NCBI GenBank assembly: GCA_002291855.1
Contig: DBAW01000049.1
Location: 1 to 5,976, forward strand
Source of the DNA: Sphingomonas sp. UBA1000
Lineage (GTDB): Bacteria; Pseudomonadota; Alphaproteobacteria; Sphingomonadales; Sphingomonadaceae
DNA length: 5,976 bases
Direction of reading: 5' to 3'
Below, in pieces: positions 1 through 5,485 of the stretch. The notes beneath the pieces are model-generated. The model saw only the letters and a list, made by a program, of their open reading frames with translations. It did not search any database and was not told the DNA's origin. The first letter of the stretch is position 1. Each line of letters begins with the position of its first letter. A program made the position numbers and the translations under genes.

Positions 1-177
1 CCGATCGCCAATCCGGGGCGCGATTCGATTGCCGCGGTGCTCGATCCCGCGCCCACCGATGCGCTCTATTTCGTCGCCGACGGGCGCGGTGGCCATGTGT
101 TTGCGGCAACGCTTGCCGAACACAATGCCAATGTCCGCCGCTGGTATGCGATCCGCCGCGCGCGCGGCGAAATGTAA
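1..177 (+). CDS. mltG: Endolytic murein transglycosylase MltG, C-terminal fragment
   Basis: Only the last 58 codons and the TAA stop (175-177) are present; the gene enters from the left edge in frame 1. The visible end contains PIANPGRDSI, then TDALYFVADGRGGHVF and the LAEHNANVRRW tail. This is the highly conserved C-terminal block of the MltG/YceG family. MltG is an inner-membrane lytic transglycosylase that cleaves nascent peptidoglycan strands and helps set glycan length. The membrane anchor, LysM-like part and catalytic glutamate lie upstream of the window and cannot be checked. In many proteobacteria mltG follows fabF, so fatty-acid synthesis genes may lie to the left (family knowledge, not seen here). 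Its stop is 4 nt from the stop of convergent argC, leaving no room for a separate terminator. Confidence 0.93.
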   Translation, partial: PIANPGRDSIAAVLDPAPTDALYFVADGRGGHVFAATLAEHNANVRRWYAIRRARGEM

Positions 178-181
178 CGCC

Positions 182-1114
182 TTACAGCCGCAGCCCCTGA
201 TACTCGCCAAGGCCGAGGGCGAGGTTCATGTTCTGGACGGCGGCCCCGGCCGCGCCCTTGCCCAGATTGTCGAGCGCTGCGACCAGCCGCACCTGCCGGC
301 GCGCATCATTGCCGAACACGAACAGATCGATCCGGTCGGTGCCGGCCACCTGTTCGAGTGTCAGCACCTCGGTCGCATCGGCCTCGTCCAGCGCGGCGAC
401 CCTGATCAGCGGGCTGCCGGCATAGGCGGCGGCAAGCGCGCCGTGCAGCGCGTCGCGCGGCGGGGCGGCGGCCAGCGGCACCTCGACGATCATCCCGCGA
501 TAGCTGCGTGCCACCGCCGGGGTGAACAGGGGCGGATGCGCCAGCCCGGCATGGACCTGCATTTCCGCGACATGCTTGTGCGCCAGCCCCAGCCCATAGA
601 TGCGAAAGCCGGTTTCGGTCGCGCCCGGCGCGTCGCGGTCTTCAAACGCCGCGATCATCGCCTTGCCGCCGCCCGAATAGCCCGATGTCGCATGGACGCT
701 CAGCGGCCGGTCGGCGGCGATCAGCCCGGCGCGCACCAGCGGCGCGACCAGTGCGAGAAAGCCGGTCGGGTAGCAGCCGGGGTTGGAGATGCGGCGGCTG
801 GCGGCGAGCGCGTCGCGCCCGACAAGCTCGGGAAAGCCATAGTCCCAGCCCGGCGCGACGCGGTGCGCGGTCGACGCGTCGATGATCCGCGTCGCCGGAT
901 TGTCGATCAGCGCCACTGCCTCGCGCGCCGCATCGTCGGGCAGGCAGAGAATGACCGCATCGGCGGCGTTGAGCGCCGCGCGCCGCGCCGCCGGGTCGCG
1001 GCGCTGATCGGGGGCGAGGCGGATGATCTCGATATCGCTCCGCCCGTCGAGCCGGTCGGCAATCTCCAGCCCGGTCGTGCCGGCCGCGCCGTCGATGAAC
1101 AGCCGCGCGGTCAT
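182..1114 (-). CDS. argC: N-acetyl-gamma-glutamyl-phosphate reductase, type 2 (ArgC)
   Basis: Encodes 310 residues. ArgC reduces N-acetyl-glutamyl-5-phosphate to N-acetylglutamate semialdehyde with NADPH, the third step of cytoplasmic arginine synthesis. The N-terminal Rossmann loop is GAAGTTG (9-15). The catalytic cysteine is Cys114 in SNPGCYPTGF. It is followed by the substrate loop SGYSGGGK (144-151), the HKH histidines (179-181) in the segment that supplies the catalytic base, and DNLGKGAAG with VQNMNL near the C-terminus (282-298). The length of about 310 and the GTTGLEI start fit the short type 2 branch common in Alphaproteobacteria rather than the roughly 340-residue type 1. No other arginine genes are in view. 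The ATG at 1114 is the only sensible start, but the bases before it are almost pure G/C without a recognisable Shine-Dalgarno. The upstream regulator ends 27 nt away, so translational coupling is plausible. Confidence 0.97.
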   Translation of the reverse strand: MTARLFIDGAAGTTGLEIADRLDGRSDIEIIRLAPDQRRDPAARRAALNAADAVILCLPDDAAREAVALIDNPATRIIDASTAHRVAPGWDYGFPELVGRDALAASRRISNPGCYPTGFLALVAPLVRAGLIAADRPLSVHATSGYSGGGKAMIAAFEDRDAPGATETGFRIYGLGLAHKHVAEMQVHAGLAHPPLFTPAVARSYRGMIVEVPLAAAPPRDALHGALAAAYAGSPLIRVAALDEADATEVLTLEQVAGTDRIDLFVFGNDARRQVRLVAALDNLGKGAAGAAVQNMNLALGLGEYQGLRL

Positions 1115-1141
1115 GCCCGGCCCCGCGCCGGCGGCTGCGCG

Positions 1142-1516
1142 TCAGGCGTGCGCGGGTTCGCGTCGGTGCGCGGGTTCCGGCGGGCGTTCGCCCGGGCTGC
1201 CGTCGCCAGCGATGAGCTGTTCGAAATGCTCAAGAAACCTTGTCCCTTCCCGTGTCGGCGTCACAAAGATGTTGCGACGGTCCGCATCATCGCGCTCGCG
1301 CCGCAGATAGCCGAGCGCGCCCAGCCGGTTCAAGGCGCGGGTGATCACGGGCTTGGAGACGCTGAGCGCGCCGGCCAGCCCGCGCACTGTATGCGGGCCG
1401 GGGCGCAGGCAGACGAGCAGCAGCAGCGCCATCTGCCGGTTGGTCAGATCGGGATCGCCAGAGCGGACATAGGCAAGCAATGTCTGCATCCACTGGTTGA
1501 GGCCGGGTTCGGTCAC
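1142..1516 (-). CDS. Small MarR-type winged-helix transcriptional regulator
   Basis: Encodes 124 residues from a GTG start. The frame is open further upstream to an ATG at 1657, but that extension is arginine/proline-rich and looks like noncoding sequence. A good Shine-Dalgarno (GAGGAG at 1525-1530) sits 8 nt before the GTG at 1516. A helix at about 5-35 leads into the winged helix-turn-helix at about 43-91: TVRGLAGALSVSKPVITRAL is the HTH, LGALGYLRRERD the following strand, and DDADRRN (77-82) the MarR wing signature. The last 20 residues are a Pro/Glu/Arg/His-rich tail of low complexity. Such proteins bind DNA as dimers, often to palindromes near their own promoter, and many sense small ligands. 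The ligand and targets are unknown here. It lies 27 nt before argC on the same strand, so the two are probably co-transcribed. No operator palindrome is convincing upstream. At 124 residues it is shorter than the usual 140-150, consistent with a reduced C-terminal dimerisation helix. Confidence 0.85.
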   Translation of the reverse strand: MTEPGLNQWMQTLLAYVRSGDPDLTNRQMALLLLVCLRPGPHTVRGLAGALSVSKPVITRALNRLGALGYLRRERDDADRRNIFVTPTREGTRFLEHFEQLIAGDGSPGERPPEPAHRREPAHA

Positions 1517-1524
1517 GCGCCACT

Positions 1525-1530
1525 CTCCTC
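1525..1530 (-). promoter_or_regulatory. Ribosome binding site fixing the GTG start of the MarR-type gene
   Basis: On the minus strand GAGGAG lies 8 nt before GTG (1514-1516), an ideal spacing. No comparable site precedes the upstream in-frame ATG codons at 1657 and 1621. This is the reason for choosing the GTG and dropping 47 residues of upstream open frame. Confidence 0.7.
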
Positions 1531-1634
1531 TCGCCCTCCGCCAGGCACGGGGCAGAGGGACGTGTGGAGCATGAAACGCAGCAAGGACGCCGGCGGTTGC
1601 CTGATCCGGCCGGGTTTTCATCGCCGGACGGTGT

Positions 1635-1658
1635 TTTGGGGCGCTGCGCAGTCCCAAA
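1635..1658 (-). terminator. Weak hairpin after the aminopeptidase gene
   Basis: TTTGGG (1635-1640) and CCCAAA (1653-1658) form a 6-bp perfect stem around a 12-nt GC-rich loop. It lies 31 nt beyond the stop of the aminopeptidase gene on the minus strand, in the 173-nt gap before the MarR-type gene. A second 6-bp pair follows at 1605-1610 and 1623-1628 (TCCGGC and GCCGGA). No run of T follows either stem, so termination is only a guess. If real, it would separate the aminopeptidase from the regulator-argC pair. Otherwise the gap holds nothing I can recognise. Confidence 0.25.
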
Positions 1659-1689
1659 GCCGCGTCAGCGCGACCGGCCCGGAGATGCG

Positions 1690-3090
1690 CTAGCGGGCGT
1701 ATCTGGCCCGCAGCATCGCCCAGGCGGCGCGCAGCCCCAGCGCCTCGCCGCCCTTGGGCCGCCCCGGACGGGGCTTGGCCGCCCAGGCAAAGGTGTCGAG
1801 ATGCGCCCAGGGGATGGCGGGCGGCACGAAGCGTTGCAGGAACAGGGCGGCGGTGATCGCCCCGGCCATCCCGCCTTCGGGTGCGTTGTCGAGATCGGCG
1901 ATGTCCGACCGCAGCATCTCGTCATAGCCGGCCCAGAGCGGCAGTCGCCACAGCGGGTCGTGCACCGCGCCTGCCGCCTCGGCCAGATCGCCGGCCAGCC
2001 GGTCGTCATTGGCGAACAGCGCAGGCAGTTCGGGACCAAGCGCGACGCGCGCCGCCCCGGTCAGGGTGGCGAAATCGAGCATCAGTTCGGGCAGCGTCCC
2101 GTTGCCGCCCTCGGCCGCCCGGGTCAGCGCATCGGCCAGGATCAGCCGCCCCTCGGCATCGGTGTTGCTGACCTCGACGGTCAGCCCCTTGCGGCTGCGC
2201 AGCACATCGCCGGGCCGCATCGCCGGGCCGGACACGGCGTTTTCGACCGCCGGGATCAGCAGGTGCAGCCTGACCGGCAGCCGCCGCTGCATCACCAGCC
2301 GCGCAAGCGCGAGCGCATGGGCGGCCCCGCCCATGTCCTTTTTCATCAGCCGCATCGCCCCGGCGGGCTTCAGGTCGAGCCCGCCCGTGTCGAAACACAC
2401 GCCCTTGCCGATGATGGCGATGCGCGGATGATCGCTCTGGCCCCATTCCAGCTCGATCAGCCGGGGTTCGCGCCCCGGCGCGGCGGCGCGGCCGACAATG
2501 TGGATCAGCGGATGCTCGCCGGTCAGCGCATCGCCCATCGTCACGGTCAGGCTGGCGCCGCATTCGGTCGCCAGCTTCGTCGCCACGGCCTGCAACTCGG
2601 CCGGGCCCATATCCTCGGCGGGGGTGTTGATCAGGTCGCGGGCAAGCGCGACGCTTTCGGCGAGCGCGACCAGTTCGTCGATGCGCGCCGGATCGGGGGT
2701 CAGCAGCACGCGCGGCCCGGCGGGATTCTCGGCAGGCTTGTAGCGATCGAAGCGATGCTGGGCGAGCAGCCAGCCAAGCGCGCCGGCCTCGGGATCGCCA
2801 TCGGCCAGCCGGTAATGCCCCTCGGGCAGCTGTTCGCCGAGCGAGGCGAAGCGCCAGGGCGAGCTTTTGGCCTCGTTGCACACCAGCAGCATCGCCCAGT
2901 CATCGGGCGCATCGCCGGGCAGCACCGCGCGGTTGCCCGGGCGGCCGGTCAGCCGGTGGGCGGCGACGATCGCGCGGCTGCGCGGCGGCTGGGCGGCCAG
3001 CCATGTTTCCCAGCTGTCGGGATGAACGATGTGCAGCGTGCGCGCGGCCTGACCGCGATCGGGGACCAGCAGGGCGGAAAAATCGGTCAT
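1690..3090 (-). CDS. M17-family leucyl aminopeptidase
   Basis: Encodes 466 residues. A cytosolic two-metal exopeptidase that removes N-terminal residues, preferentially hydrophobic, during peptide turnover. The catalytic domain is intact. Lys229 and Asp234 lie in GKGVCFDTGG, Lys241 in LDLKP, Asp252 in MKKDMGG, and Asp311, Glu313 and Arg315 in NTDAEGRL. These match E. coli PepA Lys270, Asp275, Lys282, Asp293, Asp352, Glu354 and Arg356 with a constant offset of 41, so the core has no indels and all metal ligands and both catalytic residues are kept. Residues 1-125 form the divergent N-terminal domain, shorter than in PepA (about 503 residues). The protein therefore belongs to the shorter M17 branch common in Alphaproteobacteria, and I leave the pepA/pepB symbol open. 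The start at 3090 has only a poor, close AGGG. Upstream, a strong hairpin insulates it from the DUF2383 gene, so it probably has its own weak promoter in 3091-3126, which I cannot define. Confidence 0.95.
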   Translation of the reverse strand: MTDFSALLVPDRGQAARTLHIVHPDSWETWLAAQPPRSRAIVAAHRLTGRPGNRAVLPGDAPDDWAMLLVCNEAKSSPWRFASLGEQLPEGHYRLADGDPEAGALGWLLAQHRFDRYKPAENPAGPRVLLTPDPARIDELVALAESVALARDLINTPAEDMGPAELQAVATKLATECGASLTVTMGDALTGEHPLIHIVGRAAAPGREPRLIELEWGQSDHPRIAIIGKGVCFDTGGLDLKPAGAMRLMKKDMGGAAHALALARLVMQRRLPVRLHLLIPAVENAVSGPAMRPGDVLRSRKGLTVEVSNTDAEGRLILADALTRAAEGGNGTLPELMLDFATLTGAARVALGPELPALFANDDRLAGDLAEAAGAVHDPLWRLPLWAGYDEMLRSDIADLDNAPEGGMAGAITAALFLQRFVPPAIPWAHLDTFAWAAKPRPGRPKGGEALGLRAAWAMLRARYAR

Positions 3091-3126
3091 CCGCCCTGTC
3101 TAAGCCGGATCGCGGCGCGCGCAACC

Positions 3127-3168
3127 GCCGCCATGCGCGGGGGGCTGCCCGTCCCGCAGCATGGCGGC
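3127..3168 (-). terminator. Strong hairpin terminating the DUF2383 gene
   Basis: GCCGCCATGC (3127-3136) and GCATGGCGGC (3159-3168) are perfectly complementary over 10 bp. Inside them GCGGG (3137-3141) pairs with CCCGC (3153-3157), leaving a single unpaired base, so the whole folds into a stem of about 15 bp. It starts 14 nt after the stop of the DUF2383 gene on the minus strand and precedes the aminopeptidase start by 36 nt. The T tract is nearly absent (GGTTGCG follows), as is common in very GC-rich genomes. It could also stabilise the mRNA 3' end. Confidence 0.6.
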
Positions 3169-3182
3169 AGGTGCGGCCGGGA

Positions 3183-3647
3183 TCAGATCGATTCGGTGCG
3201 CTGCAGCCCGTGCTTCAGGTCGCGCATGCGGTCATGGCCCTGCCGGACCGAGGTGTAGCAGTGCTCGATCACGCGCCGCGTTTCCGCCGACAGGTCGGTG
3301 TCGCGCATCGCCTGTTCGAATTTGCCCTTGATATGGTCTTCGCCGCGCTCGACTTCGTTCACGATCGCGCGGTCGTCATGGCCGGTGAGCGCGGACTTGA
3401 GGTCAAGCCAGCCGCGATGCGCGGCCCCCGCCAGCGTGCCATCGTCTTCCGGCTTGCCGCCGAGCCGGCCGACCTCGGCCTGCAACTCGGTCACTATGCG
3501 CTGCCGGTCCTGGGCGAAATGCTGGAACAGCTCGCGGAAACGGCTGTTCTCGGCCTCGGACGCCGCTTCCTGATAGCCGCGGATGCTGTCGACGGTGGTG
3601 GCGATCAGCCCGTTCAGCGTGCGGATATCGGCACTGGATCCAATCAT
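3183..3647 (-). CDS. PA2169-family four-helix-bundle protein (DUF2383)
   Basis: Encodes 154 residues from ATG at 3647. The frame extends upstream to 3851, but AAGGAGAG ending 5 nt before this ATG fixes the start. The sequence is almost entirely amphipathic helix: IRTLNGLIATTVDSIRGY (8-25), then EAENSRFRELFQHFAQDRQ, a VTELQAEVGRLGGKPED hinge, GTLAGAAHRGWLDLKSALTG (70-89), and EVERGEDHIKGKFEQAM (98-114). The hinge and the GW-D-K segment are hallmarks of the PA2169/DUF2383 family. Conserved acidic residues and histidine (Glu31, Glu53, Glu98, Glu100, Glu103, His105) lie where ferritin-like four-helix bundles place metal ligands. Metal binding is an inference from the family, and the biochemical function is not established. 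There is no signal peptide, so it is probably cytoplasmic. Relatives are often linked with stress or stationary phase, but I find no convincing sigma-EcfG promoter upstream. It is divergent from the collar genes across 181 nt. Confidence 0.9.
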   Translation of the reverse strand: MIGSSADIRTLNGLIATTVDSIRGYQEAASEAENSRFRELFQHFAQDRQRIVTELQAEVGRLGGKPEDDGTLAGAAHRGWLDLKSALTGHDDRAIVNEVERGEDHIKGKFEQAMRDTDLSAETRRVIEHCYTSVRQGHDRMRDLKHGLQRTESI

Positions 3648-3652
3648 CTCTG

Positions 3653-3660
3653 CTCTCCTT
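3653..3660 (-). promoter_or_regulatory. Ribosome binding site of the DUF2383 gene
   Basis: AAGGAGAG on the minus strand, with the AAGGAG core 7 nt before ATG (3645-3647). It is the strongest Shine-Dalgarno in the window and excludes the longer start at 3851, whose additional 68 residues lack family similarity. Confidence 0.8.
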
Positions 3661-3828
3661 GTGGGGTGGCGTCTTGCCAAACGCGCAAGGGGCGAAATGG
3701 CTGCGCGGCCCGGCGGGAAAGGTCCGCTGCGGATGCGAATGGCTTTGCCGAACCGTGGCCACAGGGGTAGCTCTGGCGTCTGCACGGACGCCGTGACGCA
3801 TGCGGGGCCGGCAGGCAGGGGGTGGCGC

Positions 3829-4833
3829 ATGGCCATGATCGGTGAAATCAAGCTCTGGGCGGGAACCTACGCCCCCCAGGGCTGGGCGTTCTGTGCCGGG
3901 CAGCTGCTGTCCATCAGCGACAATGACTATCTCTATGCGATGATCGGCACCACCTATGGCGGCGACGGCAGCAGCAGTTTCGCGCTGCCCGATCTGCGCG
4001 GTCGCGTGCCGATGCACAGCGGTCCCACCAACCCCGCAGGCCTGCAGACGGGCAGCGAACGGGTGACGCTGCTTACCGCGCAGCTGCCCCGGCATGGCCA
4101 TGCGGTCGCCGCCGCCGCCGCCGCGACCGGCGGCAATCCGGCGAACAGCGTGTGGGCGGCAATCGCCAGCGAGGAAAGCGCGCCCTATTCGACCGGTGCC
4201 GCCAATGCGGTGATGGCCGAAAGCTGTATCGGGCCGGCCGGGGGCGGCGCCCCGCATGAGAATATGATGCCCTATCAGGTGCTGAACTATATCATCGCGC
4301 TCGAACAGAACGGGGACGACACCCCCTATCTGTCCGAAGTGCGGGCGTTCGCGTTCGGCCGCATTCCGAAAGGCTGGGTGGCCTGTGACGGCAGCTTGCT
4401 TGCGATCCCGCAAAACGCCGCGCTGTTCTCGCTGATCGGCAATTATTTCGGCGGCAACGCCGTCAGCAACTTCGCCGTGCCCAATCTGGTCGGGCGCGTG
4501 CCGGTCGGGGCGGGGAACGGGCCGGGACTGACGCCGCGCGTGCTCGGCAAAACCGGGGGGGGCGAGCAGGTGACGCTGTTGCCCGAGGAACTGGCGGTTC
4601 ACAATCACCTGCCCGGCTGCTCCGGCGCTGCCGGCAACAGCGTGACACCGATCAACGCGCTCTGGGCTGCCGATCCGGCAGAGGTGGCCAAATATGCCGC
4701 CTCTCCCGGAGCTGCGATGTCGCCCGGGGCCATTGGCGGAACCGGCGGCAACGCCGCGCACGAAAACCGCCAGCCCTTTCTTGCCATCAGCTATGCCATC
4801 GCGCGCGAAGGCATTTTTCCGCCCCGGGGATAA
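3829..4833 (+). CDS. Double phage-tail-collar protein (two MdpB-like units fused)
   Basis: Encodes 334 residues made of two tandem copies of a roughly 165-residue unit normally encoded alone. Unit 1 (about 4-161) has GEIKLWAG, GWAFCAGQLLSIS, TTYGGDG, FALPDLRGRVP (51-61), HGH (89-91) and PHENMMPYQVLNY (142-154). Unit 2 (about 166-334) repeats the order: SEVRAFAF, GWVACDGSLLAIPQNAALF, NYFGGN, FAVPNLVGRVPVG, HNH (258-260), HENRQPFLAISY (311-322) and EGIFPPRG. The unit is the phage tail collar family (PF07484 at its N-terminal part), as in microcystin-dependent protein MdpB. In T4 gp12 an HxH motif binds metal in the fibre tip, and these HGH/HNH motifs may be equivalent. There is no signal peptide, and the cellular role is not established. 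AGGGGG (3817-3822) lies 6 nt before ATG 3829; ATG 3835 is the alternative start. A single-unit gene follows after 11 nt, so both are probably one operon. Nothing else phage-like is visible. Confidence 0.9.
   Translation: MAMIGEIKLWAGTYAPQGWAFCAGQLLSISDNDYLYAMIGTTYGGDGSSSFALPDLRGRVPMHSGPTNPAGLQTGSERVTLLTAQLPRHGHAVAAAAAATGGNPANSVWAAIASEESAPYSTGAANAVMAESCIGPAGGGAPHENMMPYQVLNYIIALEQNGDDTPYLSEVRAFAFGRIPKGWVACDGSLLAIPQNAALFSLIGNYFGGNAVSNFAVPNLVGRVPVGAGNGPGLTPRVLGKTGGGEQVTLLPEELAVHNHLPGCSGAAGNSVTPINALWAADPAEVAKYAASPGAAMSPGAIGGTGGNAAHENRQPFLAISYAIAREGIFPPRG
4108..4122 (+). repeat. (GCC)5 microsatellite coding an alanine run
   Basis: Five perfect GCC triplets, followed by GCG, encode Ala94-Ala99 of the double collar protein, three residues after the HGH motif. 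The other two collar units have no such run at this position. Trinucleotide tracts can change length by slippage without breaking the frame. Confidence 0.8.
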
Positions 4834-4844
4834 GGACGTTCCAG

Positions 4845-5360
4845 ATGGTCGACGCGCCCTATATCGGCGAACTTCGCCTGTTCAGCGGACCGGTTCCCGA
4901 TGGCTGGGCACCGTGTGACGGCACGTTGCTGGGGATCGCATCGAATCAGGCGCTGTTCGCGCTGATCGGCACCAGTTACGGCGGTGACGGGCGCACCACC
5001 TTTGCGCTGCCCGATCTGCGCGGCCGGGTGGCGATCGGTTATGGCACGGCGGCACCCCTGTCCGCCTATCCGATCGGCACCAATGGCGGCGCGGCCGCAG
5101 TGGTGCTGTCACGCGATCAGATGCCTGCCCATGGCCATCAGGCATTTTGCGCAACGGGGCCGGGCGGTGCCGACAGCCCGGGCGGCGGCGTCTGGGCGGT
5201 CAATATGGCCGAGGCTGCCTATGCACAGGTCCCGACCGGCACCATGGCCGAACTGGCGCTGACGCCCGCGGGCAACAATCAGCCGCACGAGAACATGCAG
5301 CCGACGCTGGCGACCAACTGGGCGATCTGCCTGCAGGGCGTGTTTCCGAACTTCGACTAG
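4845..5360 (+). CDS. Single-unit phage-tail-collar / MdpB-like protein
   Basis: Encodes 171 residues, the usual length of one unit of this family (about 170-185). The order is the standard one: PYIGELRLFSG (5-15), GWAPCDGTLLGI with NQALFALIGTSYGGDG (20-49), FALPDLRGRVAIG (53-65), HGH (96-98), and PHENMQPTLATNWAICLQG (148-165) before the VFPNFD end. The N-terminal half is the phage tail collar domain (PF07484). There is no signal peptide or membrane segment. AAGGA (4832-4836) overlaps the TAA stop of the preceding gene and lies 8 nt before the ATG, so the two genes are tightly linked in one transcript. It is another copy of the same fold as the two fused units upstream and differs most between the HGH and HEN motifs. 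The products may assemble together, since collar-type tips form trimers; that is an inference. Function outside phage is unknown to me. Confidence 0.92.
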   Translation: MVDAPYIGELRLFSGPVPDGWAPCDGTLLGIASNQALFALIGTSYGGDGRTTFALPDLRGRVAIGYGTAAPLSAYPIGTNGGAAAVVLSRDQMPAHGHQAFCATGPGGADSPGGGVWAVNMAEAAYAQVPTGTMAELALTPAGNNQPHENMQPTLATNWAICLQGVFPNFD

Positions 5361-5384
5361 GGCATTGGCAGCCCGGGCGGCATC

Positions 5385-5412
5385 GTCCGGCGGGACATGC
5401 AGCCCGGCGGAC
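5385..5412 (+). terminator. Hairpin downstream of the collar genes
   Basis: GTCCGGCGGG (5385-5394) and CCCGGCGGAC (5403-5412) pair at 9 of 10 positions (one G-G mismatch) around an 8-nt loop. The hairpin begins 24 nt after the TAG of the single-unit collar gene. No T tract follows, so it is a candidate terminator or mRNA 3'-end stabiliser only. Confidence 0.45.
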
Positions 5413-5428
5413 CCAGTGGCTGGAGCGC

Positions 5429-5470
5429 CGGAGCGGCCGATCCGATGCAATCGGATCAGACACCGCTCCG
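5429..5470. repeat. Nested inverted repeat, probable bidirectional terminator or REP-like palindrome
   Basis: The outer arms CGGAGCGG (5429-5436) and CCGCTCCG (5463-5470) are perfectly complementary. Between them GATCCGAT (5439-5446) and ATCGGATC (5450-5457) form a second perfect 8-bp stem around the trinucleotide GCA. Short asymmetric internal loops (CC against AGACA) separate the stems, so 16 bp are paired within 42 nt. It lies between the convergent single-unit collar gene and the PEP-CTERM gene, 15 nt past the stop of the latter, and could stop transcription from both sides. There is no T tract on either strand. The GATCCGAT-N3-ATCGGATC core resembles palindromes I recall as dispersed in alphaproteobacterial genomes; that resemblance is from memory and unverified. 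Confidence 0.6.
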
Positions 5471-5485
5471 ACGGTCCCTCCGGTA

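Noticed and set aside
1517..1657. N-terminal extension of the MarR-type protein to ATG 1657 or 1621
   Set aside because: The extra residues are Arg/Pro-rich and unlike the family, while the GTG at 1516 has a well-placed GAGGAG.
29..1693. Long plus-strand open frame of 554 codons across argC and the regulator
   Set aside because: It runs antisense to two well-supported genes, is dominated by Arg, Gly and Ala from GC-rich complementary codons, and has no recognisable domain.
3091..3126. Promoter for the aminopeptidase (minus-strand TTGCGC with TTAGAC)
   Set aside because: The spacing is 15 bp, both boxes are weak, and the transcript would start almost at the ATG. Not strong enough to annotate.
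1564..3258. Long plus-strand open frame of 564 codons across the aminopeptidase gene
   Set aside because: It is antisense to a complete M17 enzyme with all catalytic residues, has low-complexity Arg/Gln/Gly/His composition, and is a typical shadow of GC-rich coding sequence.
3648..3760. Sigma-EcfG general stress promoter upstream of the DUF2383 gene
   Set aside because: I searched the minus strand for GGAAC followed by CGTT at 16-18 nt. No GGAAC occurs in the region.
3648..3851. Longer start for the DUF2383 protein
   Set aside because: It would overlap the start of the divergent collar gene and adds 68 residues without family similarity. ATG 3647 has AAGGAGAG at ideal spacing.
3403..4761. 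Minus-strand open frame of 452 codons opposite the double collar gene
   Set aside because: The opposite strand carries two copies of a recognisable conserved unit. This frame shows no family motif and also overlaps the DUF2383 gene.
3829..5360. Active prophage or mobile element around the collar genes
   Set aside because: There is no integrase, transposase, terminal repeat, tRNA attachment site or other structural phage gene in the window.
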